This document shows positions 35,085 to 43,256 of a stretch of 64,000 bases of DNA, one piece after another. The notes under the pieces are model-generated. The model was not told where the DNA came from. It ran no database searches and saw nothing but the letters and a program-made list of their open reading frames with translations. The stretch spans positions 150,791-214,790 of the forward strand of contig NZ_PVTZ01000005.1 in NCBI RefSeq assembly GCF_003003125.1, in the 5' to 3' direction. The position numbers were made by a program, and so were the translations under genes. How positions within the stretch are numbered: the first letter of the stretch is position 1; every line of letters begins with the position of its first letter. Source of the DNA: Laceyella sediminis (GTDB lineage Bacteria > Bacillota > Bacilli > Thermoactinomycetales > Thermoactinomycetaceae).

Positions 35085-36416
35085 TCACAGGGCGCGGTCT
35101 AGCAGTTCCATGAGATGTACCGCTTCCATCTTTCCTGTTAGCCCCGCCCGGATGATGCCCTGCCTCATCTGCAACAAACACCCTGGATTAGAAGTCGCGA
35201 TGAAGTGCGCACCCGTTTTCTTCACAGCTTCCATTTTTGCATCCAATATCTCCATCGATTGGTCAAAATGCGTGATGTTATAAATGCCCGCCGATCCGCA
35301 GCATTGATCCGCCTGTTCCAACTCCACCACTTCCACTCCGGGAATGAGGTTGAGCAATTGGCGCGGTTGGCCGCGCACCCCCTGACCATGAGCAAGGTGA
35401 CAAGAATCTTGGTAAGTGACCCGCGCGCTAAGCTCTTTAGTGAAAGAAAGCGGTGGCAATGCCGCCAACAATTCGCTGGCATCCCGCACCTTGGCCGCAA
35501 ACGCTTCGGCACGCTTTTGCCAGCTTGGGTCATCCTCAAACCAATGAGGATACTCCTTGAGCGCGGCCCCGCAACCGCCAGCGCTGTTGACGATGAAATC
35601 TACCTGGCTTTGTTCAAACGCTTCAATATTCCGCTTCGCCAACTCCACCGCCCACGCCTTCTCCCCAGCATGAGCATGGAGCGCCCCGCAACAAGTCTGG
35701 CCGCCGACAAAAACCACCTCACACCCAGCCTTAGCCAACAAACGCGCTGTCGCTTGATTGGTCTCGAAAAACAAGACATCCATCACGCAACCGGTAAAGT
35801 AACCAACCGTATACAAGCTCTCCCCTTCCGCCCGCATCCGTTGTTGGCGCTTGCCACGAATAAACGGTGAGGCCACCAGTTCCACCGCCTGTTGCATTTC
35901 CGCCAGTGCCCGTGGTAACACCCGGGCCCAACCTGTGCGCGTGGCCAGTCTTTGCAATCCAAGCGCTTGCACCGCCCACAACACCATACCTAAGGCTTTC
36001 ATCCGGTTCGGGTGGGGAAAGACGTGTTCAAACACCAACCTCCGCAACAAGGAATGCTTGGCTGTCTTTTTGTTCTGATCTTCCACCACCTCGCGCGCCG
36101 TTTCGAGCAAGCTACCATAAGAGACGCCCGCTGGGCAAGCCGTCTCGCAAGCGCGGCAACCTAGGCAAGCGTACATGTTTTTGGCAAACTCCGCATCTGC
36201 TGGCAATTGCGCTTGCGCTACCCCTTTCATTAAAGCAATCCGGCCGCGTGGGCTGTGCGATTCCAAACCCGTCTGCCGATACGTTGGGCAAGCAGGCAGG
36301 CAAAAGCCGCATTGCATGCAGTTCATAATTTCATCCAAATTAAATTTGCCCGCGGTCACAGGCGTCACCTCATCCTGACCGATAGCCAGATCACATGCTT
36401 TGTCCGTTTGGTTCAT
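35085..36416 (-). CDS. glcF: Glycolate oxidase iron-sulfur subunit
   Basis: 443 aa. Two 4Fe-4S motifs lie near the N-terminus (CMQCGFCLPACP and CLGCRACETACP). Two CCG-type domains follow (GQTCCGALHAHAG and ADQCCGSAGIYN), which are typical of GlcF/heterodisulfide-reductase-like electron-transfer subunits. It works with the flavin subunit GlcD in glycolate (or related 2-hydroxyacid) oxidation. Its ATG overlaps the glcD stop (ATGA-type overlap at 36413-36416). Confidence 0.93.
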   Translation of the reverse strand: MNQTDKACDLAIGQDEVTPVTAGKFNLDEIMNCMQCGFCLPACPTYRQTGLESHSPRGRIALMKGVAQAQLPADAEFAKNMYACLGCRACETACPAGVSYGSLLETAREVVEDQNKKTAKHSLLRRLVFEHVFPHPNRMKALGMVLWAVQALGLQRLATRTGWARVLPRALAEMQQAVELVASPFIRGKRQQRMRAEGESLYTVGYFTGCVMDVLFFETNQATARLLAKAGCEVVFVGGQTCCGALHAHAGEKAWAVELAKRNIEAFEQSQVDFIVNSAGGCGAALKEYPHWFEDDPSWQKRAEAFAAKVRDASELLAALPPLSFTKELSARVTYQDSCHLAHGQGVRGQPRQLLNLIPGVEVVELEQADQCCGSAGIYNITHFDQSMEILDAKMEAVKKTGAHFIATSNPGCLLQMRQGIIRAGLTGKMEAVHLMELLDRAL

Positions 36417-37849
36417 TGTTTGATCACCACCCGCCGGCGGGCACTGTTGGCAAACATTTTGCCCGGATTCATGATGTGGTTGGGGTCAAACGCTTCTTTG
36501 ATCGCTTTCATCAAGGCAATGCCCCCCTCTCCCACTTGCAAGGGCAGATAATCCCGTTTCGCCAGCCCGATTCCGTGTTCGCCAGAGATCGTCCCGCCCA
36601 ATCGGAGCGCAGCCAGGAAGATTTCCTCAAAAGCCTGTTCCACGCGGGCAAGCTCTTCTTTGTTCCGTTCATCTGTCAGACAAGTGGGATGCAAGTTGCC
36701 ATCCCCAGCATGGCCAAACGTGCAGATCTGCACATCGTATTTTTCCGCGATCCGCTCAATCTCTGCAACCATCTCCGCCAAACGGGAACGGGGCACCGTG
36801 GCGTCCTCCAGTATGGTGGTAGGCCGCAAACGCGACAACGCCGACAATGCCGCGCGCCGAGCCGCCAGCAGGTTAGCACCCTCTTCGGGCGTCTGAGCCA
36901 CCCGTACTTGCACCGCCCCTTCTTCCTTGGCGATCTCCGCGATCCGCTCTATATCTCGCTCTACCCATTCTTCCGGACCATCCTGCTCGATGAGCAACAT
37001 CGCCTTCATTCCCGTCGGCAAACCCAGCTTCGCAAATTCATCCACTACCCGCATCGTGGCCTGGTCGAGAAACTCCATCGTCGCCGGGATAATTTTGGCA
37101 GCGATCACCCGCTCGACCGTCCGCGCGGCATCTCCTAGGCTAGCGTAATAAGCTGCCATGGTCCGTTTCGCTTCCGGCAGCGGAAGCAATTTGAGCGTCA
37201 ACTGTGTGATGACGGCCAACGTCCCCTCCGACCCAGCCAATAGGCGCGTCATATCATATCCGGCCACATCTTTGACGTTTTTACCGCCGGCACGCAACAC
37301 TTCGCCCGACGGCAAAACATATTCCAACCCCATCAGGTAGTCCTTGGTGACCCCATACTTCAATCCTCTCATCCCTCCTGCGCACTGAGCCACATTTCCG
37401 CCCACCGTGGAAATGCGCATACTGCCCGGATCAGGCGGGTAAAACAAGCCTTCCGCTTCCACCGCTTGGTGGAGATCAGCCGTCACCACACCTGGTTCCA
37501 CCGTCACTGTCAGATTCTCGCGATCAATCTCCACAATCCGGTTAAACCGTTGCATATTCAGCACAATCCCTCCCGCCGTCGGTACCGTGCCTGCCGCCAA
37601 GTTGGTACCCGAACCGCGCGTCGTGACAGGGATCCGGTGTTCATTGGCGATCTTCAGGATTTTCGATACCTCTGCAGTGGTTTGCGGCATGATCACTGCG
37701 TCCGGCATCGCCTGGAAAATCGGTGTGGCATCATATGAGTAAACATATCTTTCATTCAAGCTGTCCAAAAACCGCTCTTCACCCACGACCGCGATCAAGC
37801 GCCGCTTCACATCCGGAGCCAGCTTCCCTTCAAGTCTGTCCGCATTCAT
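36413..37849 (-). CDS. glcD: Glycolate oxidase FAD subunit
   Basis: 478 aa FAD-linked oxidase of the GlcD/vanillyl-alcohol-oxidase type, with the FAD-binding segment TRGSGTNLAAGTVPTAGGIV, PDPGSMRISTVGGNVAQCAG and the C-terminal TISGEHGIGLAKRDYL. The ATG at 37847-37849 has GAGGAGGGG six bases upstream. The pair GlcD-GlcF without a GlcE subunit is the usual Bacillales arrangement. Confidence 0.93.
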   Translation of the reverse strand: MNADRLEGKLAPDVKRRLIAVVGEERFLDSLNERYVYSYDATPIFQAMPDAVIMPQTTAEVSKILKIANEHRIPVTTRGSGTNLAAGTVPTAGGIVLNMQRFNRIVEIDRENLTVTVEPGVVTADLHQAVEAEGLFYPPDPGSMRISTVGGNVAQCAGGMRGLKYGVTKDYLMGLEYVLPSGEVLRAGGKNVKDVAGYDMTRLLAGSEGTLAVITQLTLKLLPLPEAKRTMAAYYASLGDAARTVERVIAAKIIPATMEFLDQATMRVVDEFAKLGLPTGMKAMLLIEQDGPEEWVERDIERIAEIAKEEGAVQVRVAQTPEEGANLLAARRAALSALSRLRPTTILEDATVPRSRLAEMVAEIERIAEKYDVQICTFGHAGDGNLHPTCLTDERNKEELARVEQAFEEIFLAALRLGGTISGEHGIGLAKRDYLPLQVGEGGIALMKAIKEAFDPNHIMNPGKMFANSARRRVVIKQ

Positions 37850-38152
37850 CCCAAACCCCTCCTCGCGCATAAAATGAGATGGATTGCTTCCTCACCCTAA
37901 GTTATTCCTCTACCCACGCGCAAACTCCTGGAACGAAGATGCGCCGGCGCCCGAAGCACTTGGGCCAATGTTCGCCATGCCCCCTTGAAAACGAGCTATC
38001 ACACCCAAGCCAACCCGAAAATTTTTATTTAACATGTCATTTCATATAAAATAAATATTATATCTATTTCGTTTTTCCATCACATTGGTTTTAATAACAC
38101 TCACCACACGCCCGGGAGCCGAGTTTAGCTTAACCAAGTGGAGGTGCCAACG

Positions 38153-38770
38153 ATGATTCAAGCTCTGATCCATGGCGCGCTTCTCGCCTTTGGCCTCATT
38201 TTACCCTTGGGCGCGCAAAATGTGTTCGTATTCAACCAAGGTGCTACCCAAACGCATTTTCGCCGGGCCTTGCCCGTCATCTTGACTGCGTCGTTGTGCG
38301 ACACATTGCTCATCACCTTGGCGGTGCTGGGCGTCTCCGTTCTCATCCTTACAGTCAGCTGGTTGCAAATCGTTTTATTCTCGATCGGCATCTTGTTCTT
38401 ACTCTACATGGGTTGGTCCATCTGGCGGGCAGAAACAGGCCCGGCTGAAAAACATGCAGAGCAGATGTCGACCAAGCAACAGATTTCCTTTGCCGCTTCT
38501 GTATCCTTATTAAATCCCCATGCGATCTTGGACACGATTGGGGTGATCGGCACCAGTTCCATCCAATATCAAGGAATGGAGAAATGGGCTTTTAGCCTCG
38601 CCTGTATCTCCGTTTCCTGGTTGTGGTTTTTCGGATTAGGCCTGTGTGGAAGGTGGGTTGGCCAACTGGATGCGTCGGGCAGAGTTCTAGGCTTCATCAA
38701 CAAGATTTCCGCCTTGATCATTTGGGGCGTGGCTGTCTATATGATCCTTCACCTCACCAACCCAAATTAG
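38153..38770 (+). CDS. LysE/ArgO-family amino acid exporter
   Basis: 205 aa with six hydrophobic segments. Family features are the N-terminal LPLGAQNVFVFNQGA and the central SLLNPHAILDTIGVIG. It probably exports basic amino acids (lysine or arginine). The ATG at 38153 follows TGGAGGTG. No LysR-type regulator is adjacent. Confidence 0.9.
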   Translation: MIQALIHGALLAFGLILPLGAQNVFVFNQGATQTHFRRALPVILTASLCDTLLITLAVLGVSVLILTVSWLQIVLFSIGILFLLYMGWSIWRAETGPAEKHAEQMSTKQQISFAASVSLLNPHAILDTIGVIGTSSIQYQGMEKWAFSLACISVSWLWFFGLGLCGRWVGQLDASGRVLGFINKISALIIWGVAVYMILHLTNPN

Positions 38771-38780
38771 TTGCAAAGCA

Positions 38781-38806
38781 AAGCGCCAATCCGCGGATTG
38801 GCGCTT
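38781..38806. terminator. Perfect 26-base palindrome after the exporter gene
   Basis: AAGCGCCAATCCG and its exact complement form a perfect inverted repeat between two convergent genes. There is no long T run, so termination strength is uncertain. Confidence 0.6.
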
Positions 38807-38818
38807 CAACTTCACCCA

Positions 38819-39589
38819 TTAACTACAAGTGGGAGCCACTTGCCCATCTGAACCGGTGTAAACATACGTATCGGAAATATAGCCTGTACCAATGTAATCC
38901 CACAAGTTACTGGTGCCATATGTTCCCGTCACGGTTTCTCCCCGTTTTTGGCACTTGATGGTGACTTTTTGCCCATCAGCCACAGAGCCAACAATGGCAT
39001 AGTTGGTTCCCGGGCCGGAACGCACATTGACCGAAACGCCGCTGTTCGTGTTCACCGTGCCAGTAACTCCGCCCGTGCTACAACTGTTCTTGCTGGTGTA
39101 ATTTTTGGTGCCGAAGTAGTAAATTTGCGACCCGTTCCACACGATTTTTTGCGGGGACCCGTTCAGGCGTTGCTCATAATGCAAGTGCGGCCCCGTCGAT
39201 CCCCCCGTTGAACCGACCGTTCCGATTTTTTGTCCTTGTGACACCGATTGCCCAACACTGACACTAAACGCGTTGAGATGCGCGTACAGGGTCGTCCATC
39301 CGCTTCCGTGATCAATCACCACGTACTTGCCGTAACTGGTCGAGCCCAAATCGCGCACGGTAGTCACCTTGCCCGCGGCAGACGCGACAACCGGGTCTCC
39401 CAAATCATCGGCCCGATTCAAATCAACCGAGTTCTGAGGATTATGATTGGTACGCGTCTGTCCTTCCCAAACTTGGCCACAAGGGAACGGCATTTGAAAA
39501 GCCGGAGCGGCGAGAGCGCTTTGCGGAAAAAATGTAACAACAACCGACAATAGCAGGGTCAACAATGAAAACCGCACGATGTGATTCAT
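38819..39589 (-). CDS. Secreted M23 metallopeptidase with C-terminal SH3 domain
   Basis: 256 aa; the ATG at 39587-39589 follows GGAGGAG. The signal peptide of about 27 residues ends at SALAAP. The M23 (LytM-like) domain has the zinc motif HNPQNSVDLN, then SYGKYVVIDHGSGW, and GPHLHYE. A Ser/Gly-rich linker leads to a bacterial SH3 domain (SVNVRSGPGTNYAIVGSV) at about 185-255. It is probably a secreted wall hydrolase. The domain order resembles actinobacterial secreted M23 proteins. Confidence 0.92.
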   Translation of the reverse strand: MNHIVRFSLLTLLLSVVVTFFPQSALAAPAFQMPFPCGQVWEGQTRTNHNPQNSVDLNRADDLGDPVVASAAGKVTTVRDLGSTSYGKYVVIDHGSGWTTLYAHLNAFSVSVGQSVSQGQKIGTVGSTGGSTGPHLHYEQRLNGSPQKIVWNGSQIYYFGTKNYTSKNSCSTGGVTGTVNTNSGVSVNVRSGPGTNYAIVGSVADGQKVTIKCQKRGETVTGTYGTSNLWDYIGTGYISDTYVYTGSDGQVAPTCS

Positions 39590-39877
39590 CACAGCATCTC
39601 CTCCAAACGATGATTGCCAAACCCATTTCTCCTAGCCGGGAAAGGATTTGTCATTTTTGCTGTTCGCGAAATGCCCTAAACAATTATGTCCTTTTTCGCC
39701 ACCATTTGCTCTCCTGTTACGAATAAACCGTCCCTACTTTTCTTTTGCCCCATCTCCTCCTTTGTTGGCACAAGATAAAGAGAAAACGCATATATAATTA
39801 TTCAAAAGAAACATAATTCCCTCTATTAAAACCGGTAAAAATAACATTAAATTTGTGAATTTTCCTGCCACCCTCGT

Positions 39878-39906
39878 TTGACAAAGCCAAATGTAACTGT
39901 TATGAT
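39878..39906 (+). promoter_or_regulatory. Promoter of the Rrf2 regulator gene
   Basis: Consensus TTGACA (39878-39883), a 17-base spacer and TATGAT (39901-39906). The operator overlaps the spacer and the -10. Confidence 0.88.
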
Positions 39907-39913
39907 TACATTT
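39889..39913. promoter_or_regulatory. Operator overlapping the rrf2 promoter
   Basis: AAATGTAA and TTACATTT form an 8-base inverted repeat with a 9-base centre. The core TGTAACTGTTATGATTACA (39892-39910) recurs in front of the downstream thioredoxin gene. Confidence 0.75.
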
Positions 39914-39933
39914 ACCCGAGGAGGATGGCTGCA

Positions 39934-40359
39934 TTGAACAGTGAATTTCACATCGCCGTACACAGTCTGGTCTTTTTGGCCTATCTGCCCTCGCGCATGG
40001 CTTCCAGTGAATTGCTCGCCTCCAATATCTGCACCAATCCCGTGCGGATCAGGAAAGTGATGAACCTGTTGAAAACAGCTGGCTTGGTCGACGTGCAAAA
40101 AGGAACGGGCGGCGGATACATTTTACGTGGCAATCCCCGCCAGATCACATTGGGATCGATCTACCGCCTGACATCTGCAGGCTCGCTGGTTTCTGACTGG
40201 CGCTCCGGCGACCCGACCATGGATTGCATCGTCGCCTCGCAAATCGGCCAAGTGATGAGTCACATCTTCGAGGGCGCAGAGGAGCAATTCGAACGCCATT
40301 TGGATCAGTACACGATCCAGGACCTACTCAACCAAATGCAAATGAATAAAAGAAATTAG
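39934..40359 (+). CDS. Rrf2-family transcriptional regulator
   Basis: 141 aa from the TTG at 39934, with GAGGAGG nine bases upstream; an ATG at 39925 sits directly on that site. The N-terminal winged helix is of the Rrf2 type (MNSEFHIAVHSLVFLAYLPS, NPVRIRKVMNLLKTAGLVDV, GGGYILRGNP). The three-Cys iron-sulfur cluster motif of IscR/NsrR is absent; single Cys residues lie in SNICTNP and MDCIVAS. This makes it more like the YwnA group or redox-sensing relatives. It probably represses its own promoter and the thioredoxin gene. Confidence 0.88.
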   Translation: MNSEFHIAVHSLVFLAYLPSRMASSELLASNICTNPVRIRKVMNLLKTAGLVDVQKGTGGGYILRGNPRQITLGSIYRLTSAGSLVSDWRSGDPTMDCIVASQIGQVMSHIFEGAEEQFERHLDQYTIQDLLNQMQMNKRN

Positions 40360-40428
40360 GGGGCGTGTCTAGGTAGCACATATTCCCGCTTTTCCATGCG
40401 ATAGCTTGGTTTGCCAGACACGCTCTGG
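40357..40428 (+). mobile_element. Short MITE-like repeat, copy G
   Basis: 72-bp element with GGGCGTGTCT at the left and TTTGCCAGACACGCTCT at the right, the same ends as the 130-bp repeats but with a different, shorter centre. It overlaps the stop codon of the Rrf2 gene. Confidence 0.65.
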
Positions 40429-40484
40429 ACCCCTCATTCACTTTGAATCATTTGTGGGTTTGCGGCCCTTTGTTTCGGGTAAAG

Positions 40485-40503
40485 TGTAACTGATACAGTT
40501 ACA
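40485..40503. promoter_or_regulatory. Operator in front of the thioredoxin gene
   Basis: TGTAACTGATACAGTTACA is an inverted repeat that matches the core of the operator in the rrf2 promoter at most positions, including both TGTAACT/TTACA arms. It lies 47 bases before the trxA start. Confidence 0.75.
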
Positions 40504-40549
40504 ATTCAATATTTCTTTATCACATCAATTAAAAGGGAAGTGACACCTG

Positions 40550-40867
40550 ATGTCTGTAATCAACATTAATGATGCCACGTTTGAGCAAACCTTGAAAAGC
40601 GCCCCCTTGGTGCTCGTCGACTTCTGGGCTCCGTGGTGCGGCCCATGCAGAGCCTTGGCCCCGATCTTGGATGAATTGGCGGCTGAATTGCAAGGCCAAG
40701 TCGTCATCGCCAAGCTGAATGTAGATGAAAATCCGCAAACGGCTGCCAACTTCGGGATCAGAAGCATTCCGGCCCTGAAGCTGTTCAAAAATGGCAACGA
40801 AGTGGATTCACGTGTCGGTTTGCAATCACTGGAAGAGCTGAAAAAACTGGTTCTCCAACATCAATAA
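40550..40867 (+). CDS. trxA: Thioredoxin
   Basis: 105 aa thioredoxin with the WCGPCR active site (Cys30 and Cys33) and the usual cis-proline region RSIPALKLF. It reduces protein disulfides in the cytoplasm. AAGGGAAGTG lies upstream of the ATG. The nearby Rrf2 gene and the shared operator suggest this is a redox- or stress-inducible copy. Confidence 0.95.
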   Translation: MSVININDATFEQTLKSAPLVLVDFWAPWCGPCRALAPILDELAAELQGQVVIAKLNVDENPQTAANFGIRSIPALKLFKNGNEVDSRVGLQSLEELKKLVLQHQ

Positions 40868-40877
40868 CATCCCCTTC

Positions 40878-40922
40878 AAGACCGGCAACGCCTTCCCTAT
40901 CGGACCGTTGCCGGTCTTTTGG
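40878..40922 (+). terminator. Intrinsic terminator after trxA
   Basis: AAGACCGGCAACG pairs with CGTTGCCGGTCTT, followed by TTTGG. Confidence 0.85.
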
Positions 40923-41095
40923 CTATGTTTTAGCACCCGTATATAAAACCAATTCTTTTTTTATAGTAAAAATACCGATTCGAAATGGTATAATGACAGT
41001 AAATACCTAGGAATCCCATCACGCTTCCCCATTTCGCATCGCACTATCACCCATGCTAGTTTTCTTTGCCTATCACTTTGAAGGAGGGAGCGCGC

Positions 41096-41155
41096 ATGGT
41101 TCGTCCACAATTGTCCAAATGTTCCAAATGCGGCAAAGACGAGTGCGAGTGCTGA
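41096..41155 (+). CDS. 19-residue Cys-rich peptide
   Basis: Peptide MVRPQLSKCSKCGKDECEC. The ATG has a full AAGGAGGG ribosome binding site seven bases upstream, an extended -10 (TGGTATAAT, 40986-40994) lies about 100 bases before it, and a strong terminator follows. These three signs make it a likely gene despite its length. Four Cys in two pairs (CSKC and CEC) suggest metal binding or redox use; this is inference. I know of no named family. Confidence 0.65.
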   Translation: MVRPQLSKCSKCGKDECEC

Positions 41156-41171
41156 CTGGGTAACCTTCTAA

Positions 41172-41216
41172 ACAGCCAAGCGACAGCCCAACAGGGGCTG
41201 TCGTTTGGCTGTTGTA
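41172..41216 (+). terminator. Terminator after the Cys-rich peptide
   Basis: ACAGCCAA-CGACAGCC pairs with GGCTGTCG-TTGGCTGT, followed by a T-containing stretch. Confidence 0.8.
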
Positions 41217-41246
41217 TATATTGTATATCATTAACACCCACTTGGA

Positions 41247-42014
41247 TTATTTAGCGATAAATTGCTGAGTCCAATAGCATCCGTAAGAACCGCCTTTGAC
41301 ATATCCGACACCAATATGCGTGTAATCCGGATTCAAGATGTTGGCACGGTGTCCATCGGAATTCATCCAGCTCTCCATCACTTTCTCGGCCGTGGTTTGC
41401 CCGGCGGCGATATTTTCTCCCGCCATCCGGTATTTCACCCCGAACCGCTTCAACATATCAAACGGCGAACCGTAAGTGGGCGAATCATGGCTGAAGTAAT
41501 TATTTTCTTTCATGTCTTCTGATTTTTTGCGAGCGACGCGAGATACGCTTTCGCTAATCTCCAATTTGCGCAATCCCCGTTGTTGCCGCTCTTTATTTAC
41601 CAGTGCAACAACTTCTTTTTCAATTGCCAACATCGCGGACTGGGATTTGTCAGCGACGGATTGGTTAGGCTTGTCATCAGCTTGATTCGTTGTTCGTTTG
41701 CTTGTGCTCTTCTCCCGGTCGGTGCTTTCTGCTCTCTTTTCCTGTTTGGACGGAGATGGTGCGGATGGCTTGGCTTCTTCTTTTATCTCTGGTTTTGTTT
41801 GCTTCTCAACTTGTTCGCTTGGTTTCTCCGCTTTTTCCAGGGAAGGCGGTTCCTCCATAGCCACCGTCACATCATTGGTTTCCGTTACAGGCTCAGCTTC
41901 TGGAACAGGCTTGGCAACGGACTTGGTCTCTGTCTCGGTTGACTTCGCTTCTGGCGCACAGCCGGTTAGCGCAACTAACACAGCTAAACCCAGAGTGGAC
42001 ATGGCTAGGCGCAT
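41247..42014 (-). CDS. CAP/SCP-domain lipoprotein (YkwD-like)
   Basis: 255 aa. The lipobox LVALTGC indicates a surface lipoprotein. A long Glu/Lys/Pro/Ser-rich linker (about 25-125) leads to a C-terminal CAP domain (about 130-255) with VNKERQQRGLRKLEIS, YFSHDSPTYGSPFDML, GENIAAGQTTAEKVM, NSDGHRANILNP and HIGVGYVKGG. The domain function is unknown; in Firmicutes similar proteins are exported and often wall- or spore-associated. AGGAGG is just upstream of two adjacent ATG codons; the second is used here. Confidence 0.9.
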   Translation of the reverse strand: MRLAMSTLGLAVLVALTGCAPEAKSTETETKSVAKPVPEAEPVTETNDVTVAMEEPPSLEKAEKPSEQVEKQTKPEIKEEAKPSAPSPSKQEKRAESTDREKSTSKRTTNQADDKPNQSVADKSQSAMLAIEKEVVALVNKERQQRGLRKLEISESVSRVARKKSEDMKENNYFSHDSPTYGSPFDMLKRFGVKYRMAGENIAAGQTTAEKVMESWMNSDGHRANILNPDYTHIGVGYVKGGSYGCYWTQQFIAK

Positions 42015-42205
42015 CATTGACCTCCTAAAGCAAAATATTCTTATATGAATGAGTATAGCTCAAACAACAAAGTGACAACGGTGTGAAATATGCAATTTCA
42101 TTGAAAGATGGAAAACTAAAATCAAGGCGATTCCATGTTACATATCCATGCTTCGCAAAAGAGCTACTCTAAACCTCGCCAACCGCTCCCACTCTCTTGT
42201 TAAAA

Positions 42206-42240
42206 AAACAGCACAGGTCAAATCTCGACTCTGTGCTGGC
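42206..42240 (-). terminator. Intrinsic terminator after the 42260 gene
   Basis: On the minus strand CAGCACAG pairs with CTGTGCTG and is followed by seven T. Confidence 0.8.
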
Positions 42241-42259
42241 TGGGCTGTACCAAACGCCC

Positions 42260-42535
42260 TCATGATTTCTTCCGCTCTTCAATTTGACGCAACAACATCT
42301 GCGCCTTAAAATAATACAAATTTCGCCGCACTTGCCCCGCATCCGGTTTTTCCGAAGACTCTCCCACATTCGGGTCGATTTGCTTCAATTGGTGGCAAAT
42401 CAAATTCAAGGCGATCTTTTGCCGCTGGAGGGTGAGCCATTTTGGCTTCTCCCCTTCTTGGTTTAACTGGGCTTCAATCCGCTCCAACTCCCGATTCACT
42501 TGCTGCAGAAAAAGGTCCTCACCGATAATCATCAT
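42260..42535 (-). CDS. Small helical protein of unknown function
   Basis: 91 aa, predicted helical and charged (DLFLQQVNRELERIEAQLNQ, RRNLYYFKAQMLLRQIEERK). The ATG follows GGGAGAC and a terminator closes the unit. I do not recognise a family. Confidence 0.65.
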   Translation of the reverse strand: MMIIGEDLFLQQVNRELERIEAQLNQEGEKPKWLTLQRQKIALNLICHQLKQIDPNVGESSEKPDAGQVRRNLYYFKAQMLLRQIEERKKS

Positions 42536-42623
42536 GTGTCTCCCTTGCGATGTTTTTGTCCTATATATATTAACCTTTTATTGATGCAAAGTGAATGCGA
42601 AAAAAGACCGGATCTAATATCCC

Positions 42624-43256
42624 TTAGGGCACCAAGCGGTTGCGGTGGGCGTAGATAGCCGCTTGGGTGCGGTCTTCCACTTCCAGTTTAGAAAAGATGT
42701 GGGTGACGTGGGTTTTCACTGTTTTCACGGTGATGTGGAGCAGATCGGCAATCTCCTGGTTCGTCTTCCCTTCCGCGATCAAGCGGAGTACCTCTATTTC
42801 CCGGGCGGTCAGGGATTCATGCGGCTTGCTTTCTTCCGCGCGCCGCATTTTGGACAGCATCTTGCCAGTCACTTTGGCCTCCAAGACCGGTTCCCCCTTC
42901 ATCGCCGCCCTGACCGCCTCGGCGATTTCATGCGCCTTGGATGTTTTTAACAAATAACTAAAAGCGCCGGCCTCAAGCACAGGATACAACTTGTCATCAT
43001 CAATAAAGCTGGTCAGCACAATGATCTTCGGATTCTCCATGACGCGGCAGATCTCCTTGGTAGCCTCGATTCCATCCATCACATCCATGACCAGATCCAT
43101 CAAAATCACATCTGGCTGGGTCTCTTGTGCCAGCCGAACGGCCTCGAGGCCATTGGCTGCTTCCGCGACAATCGTGATGTCCGGCATGACCGACAAATAG
43201 GAAGCCAAACCCATCCGCACCATCTCATGGTCATCCACGATCATGACTCGAATCAC
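42624..43256 (-). CDS. liaR: LiaR-type response regulator
   Basis: 210 aa NarL/FixJ regulator: receiver domain with phosphoacceptor Asp54 (QPDVILMDLVMD), and a C-terminal LuxR-type helix-turn-helix (LTAREIEVLRLIAEGKTNQE). It overlaps the end of the kinase gene. By context it is the output of the LiaFSR cell-envelope stress system and probably activates the liaIH-like genes at 45738-46779. Confidence 0.92.
   Translation of the reverse strand: MIRVMIVDDHEMVRMGLASYLSVMPDITIVAEAANGLEAVRLAQETQPDVILMDLVMDVMDGIEATKEICRVMENPKIIVLTSFIDDDKLYPVLEAGAFSYLLKTSKAHEIAEAVRAAMKGEPVLEAKVTGKMLSKMRRAEESKPHESLTAREIEVLRLIAEGKTNQEIADLLHITVKTVKTHVTHIFSKLEVEDRTQAAIYAHRNRLVP

Noticed and set aside
39590..39870. Possible riboswitch in the AT-rich gap before the Rrf2 gene
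   Set aside because: No stable GC-containing pairing; the gap holds only the consensus promoter and operator at its right end.
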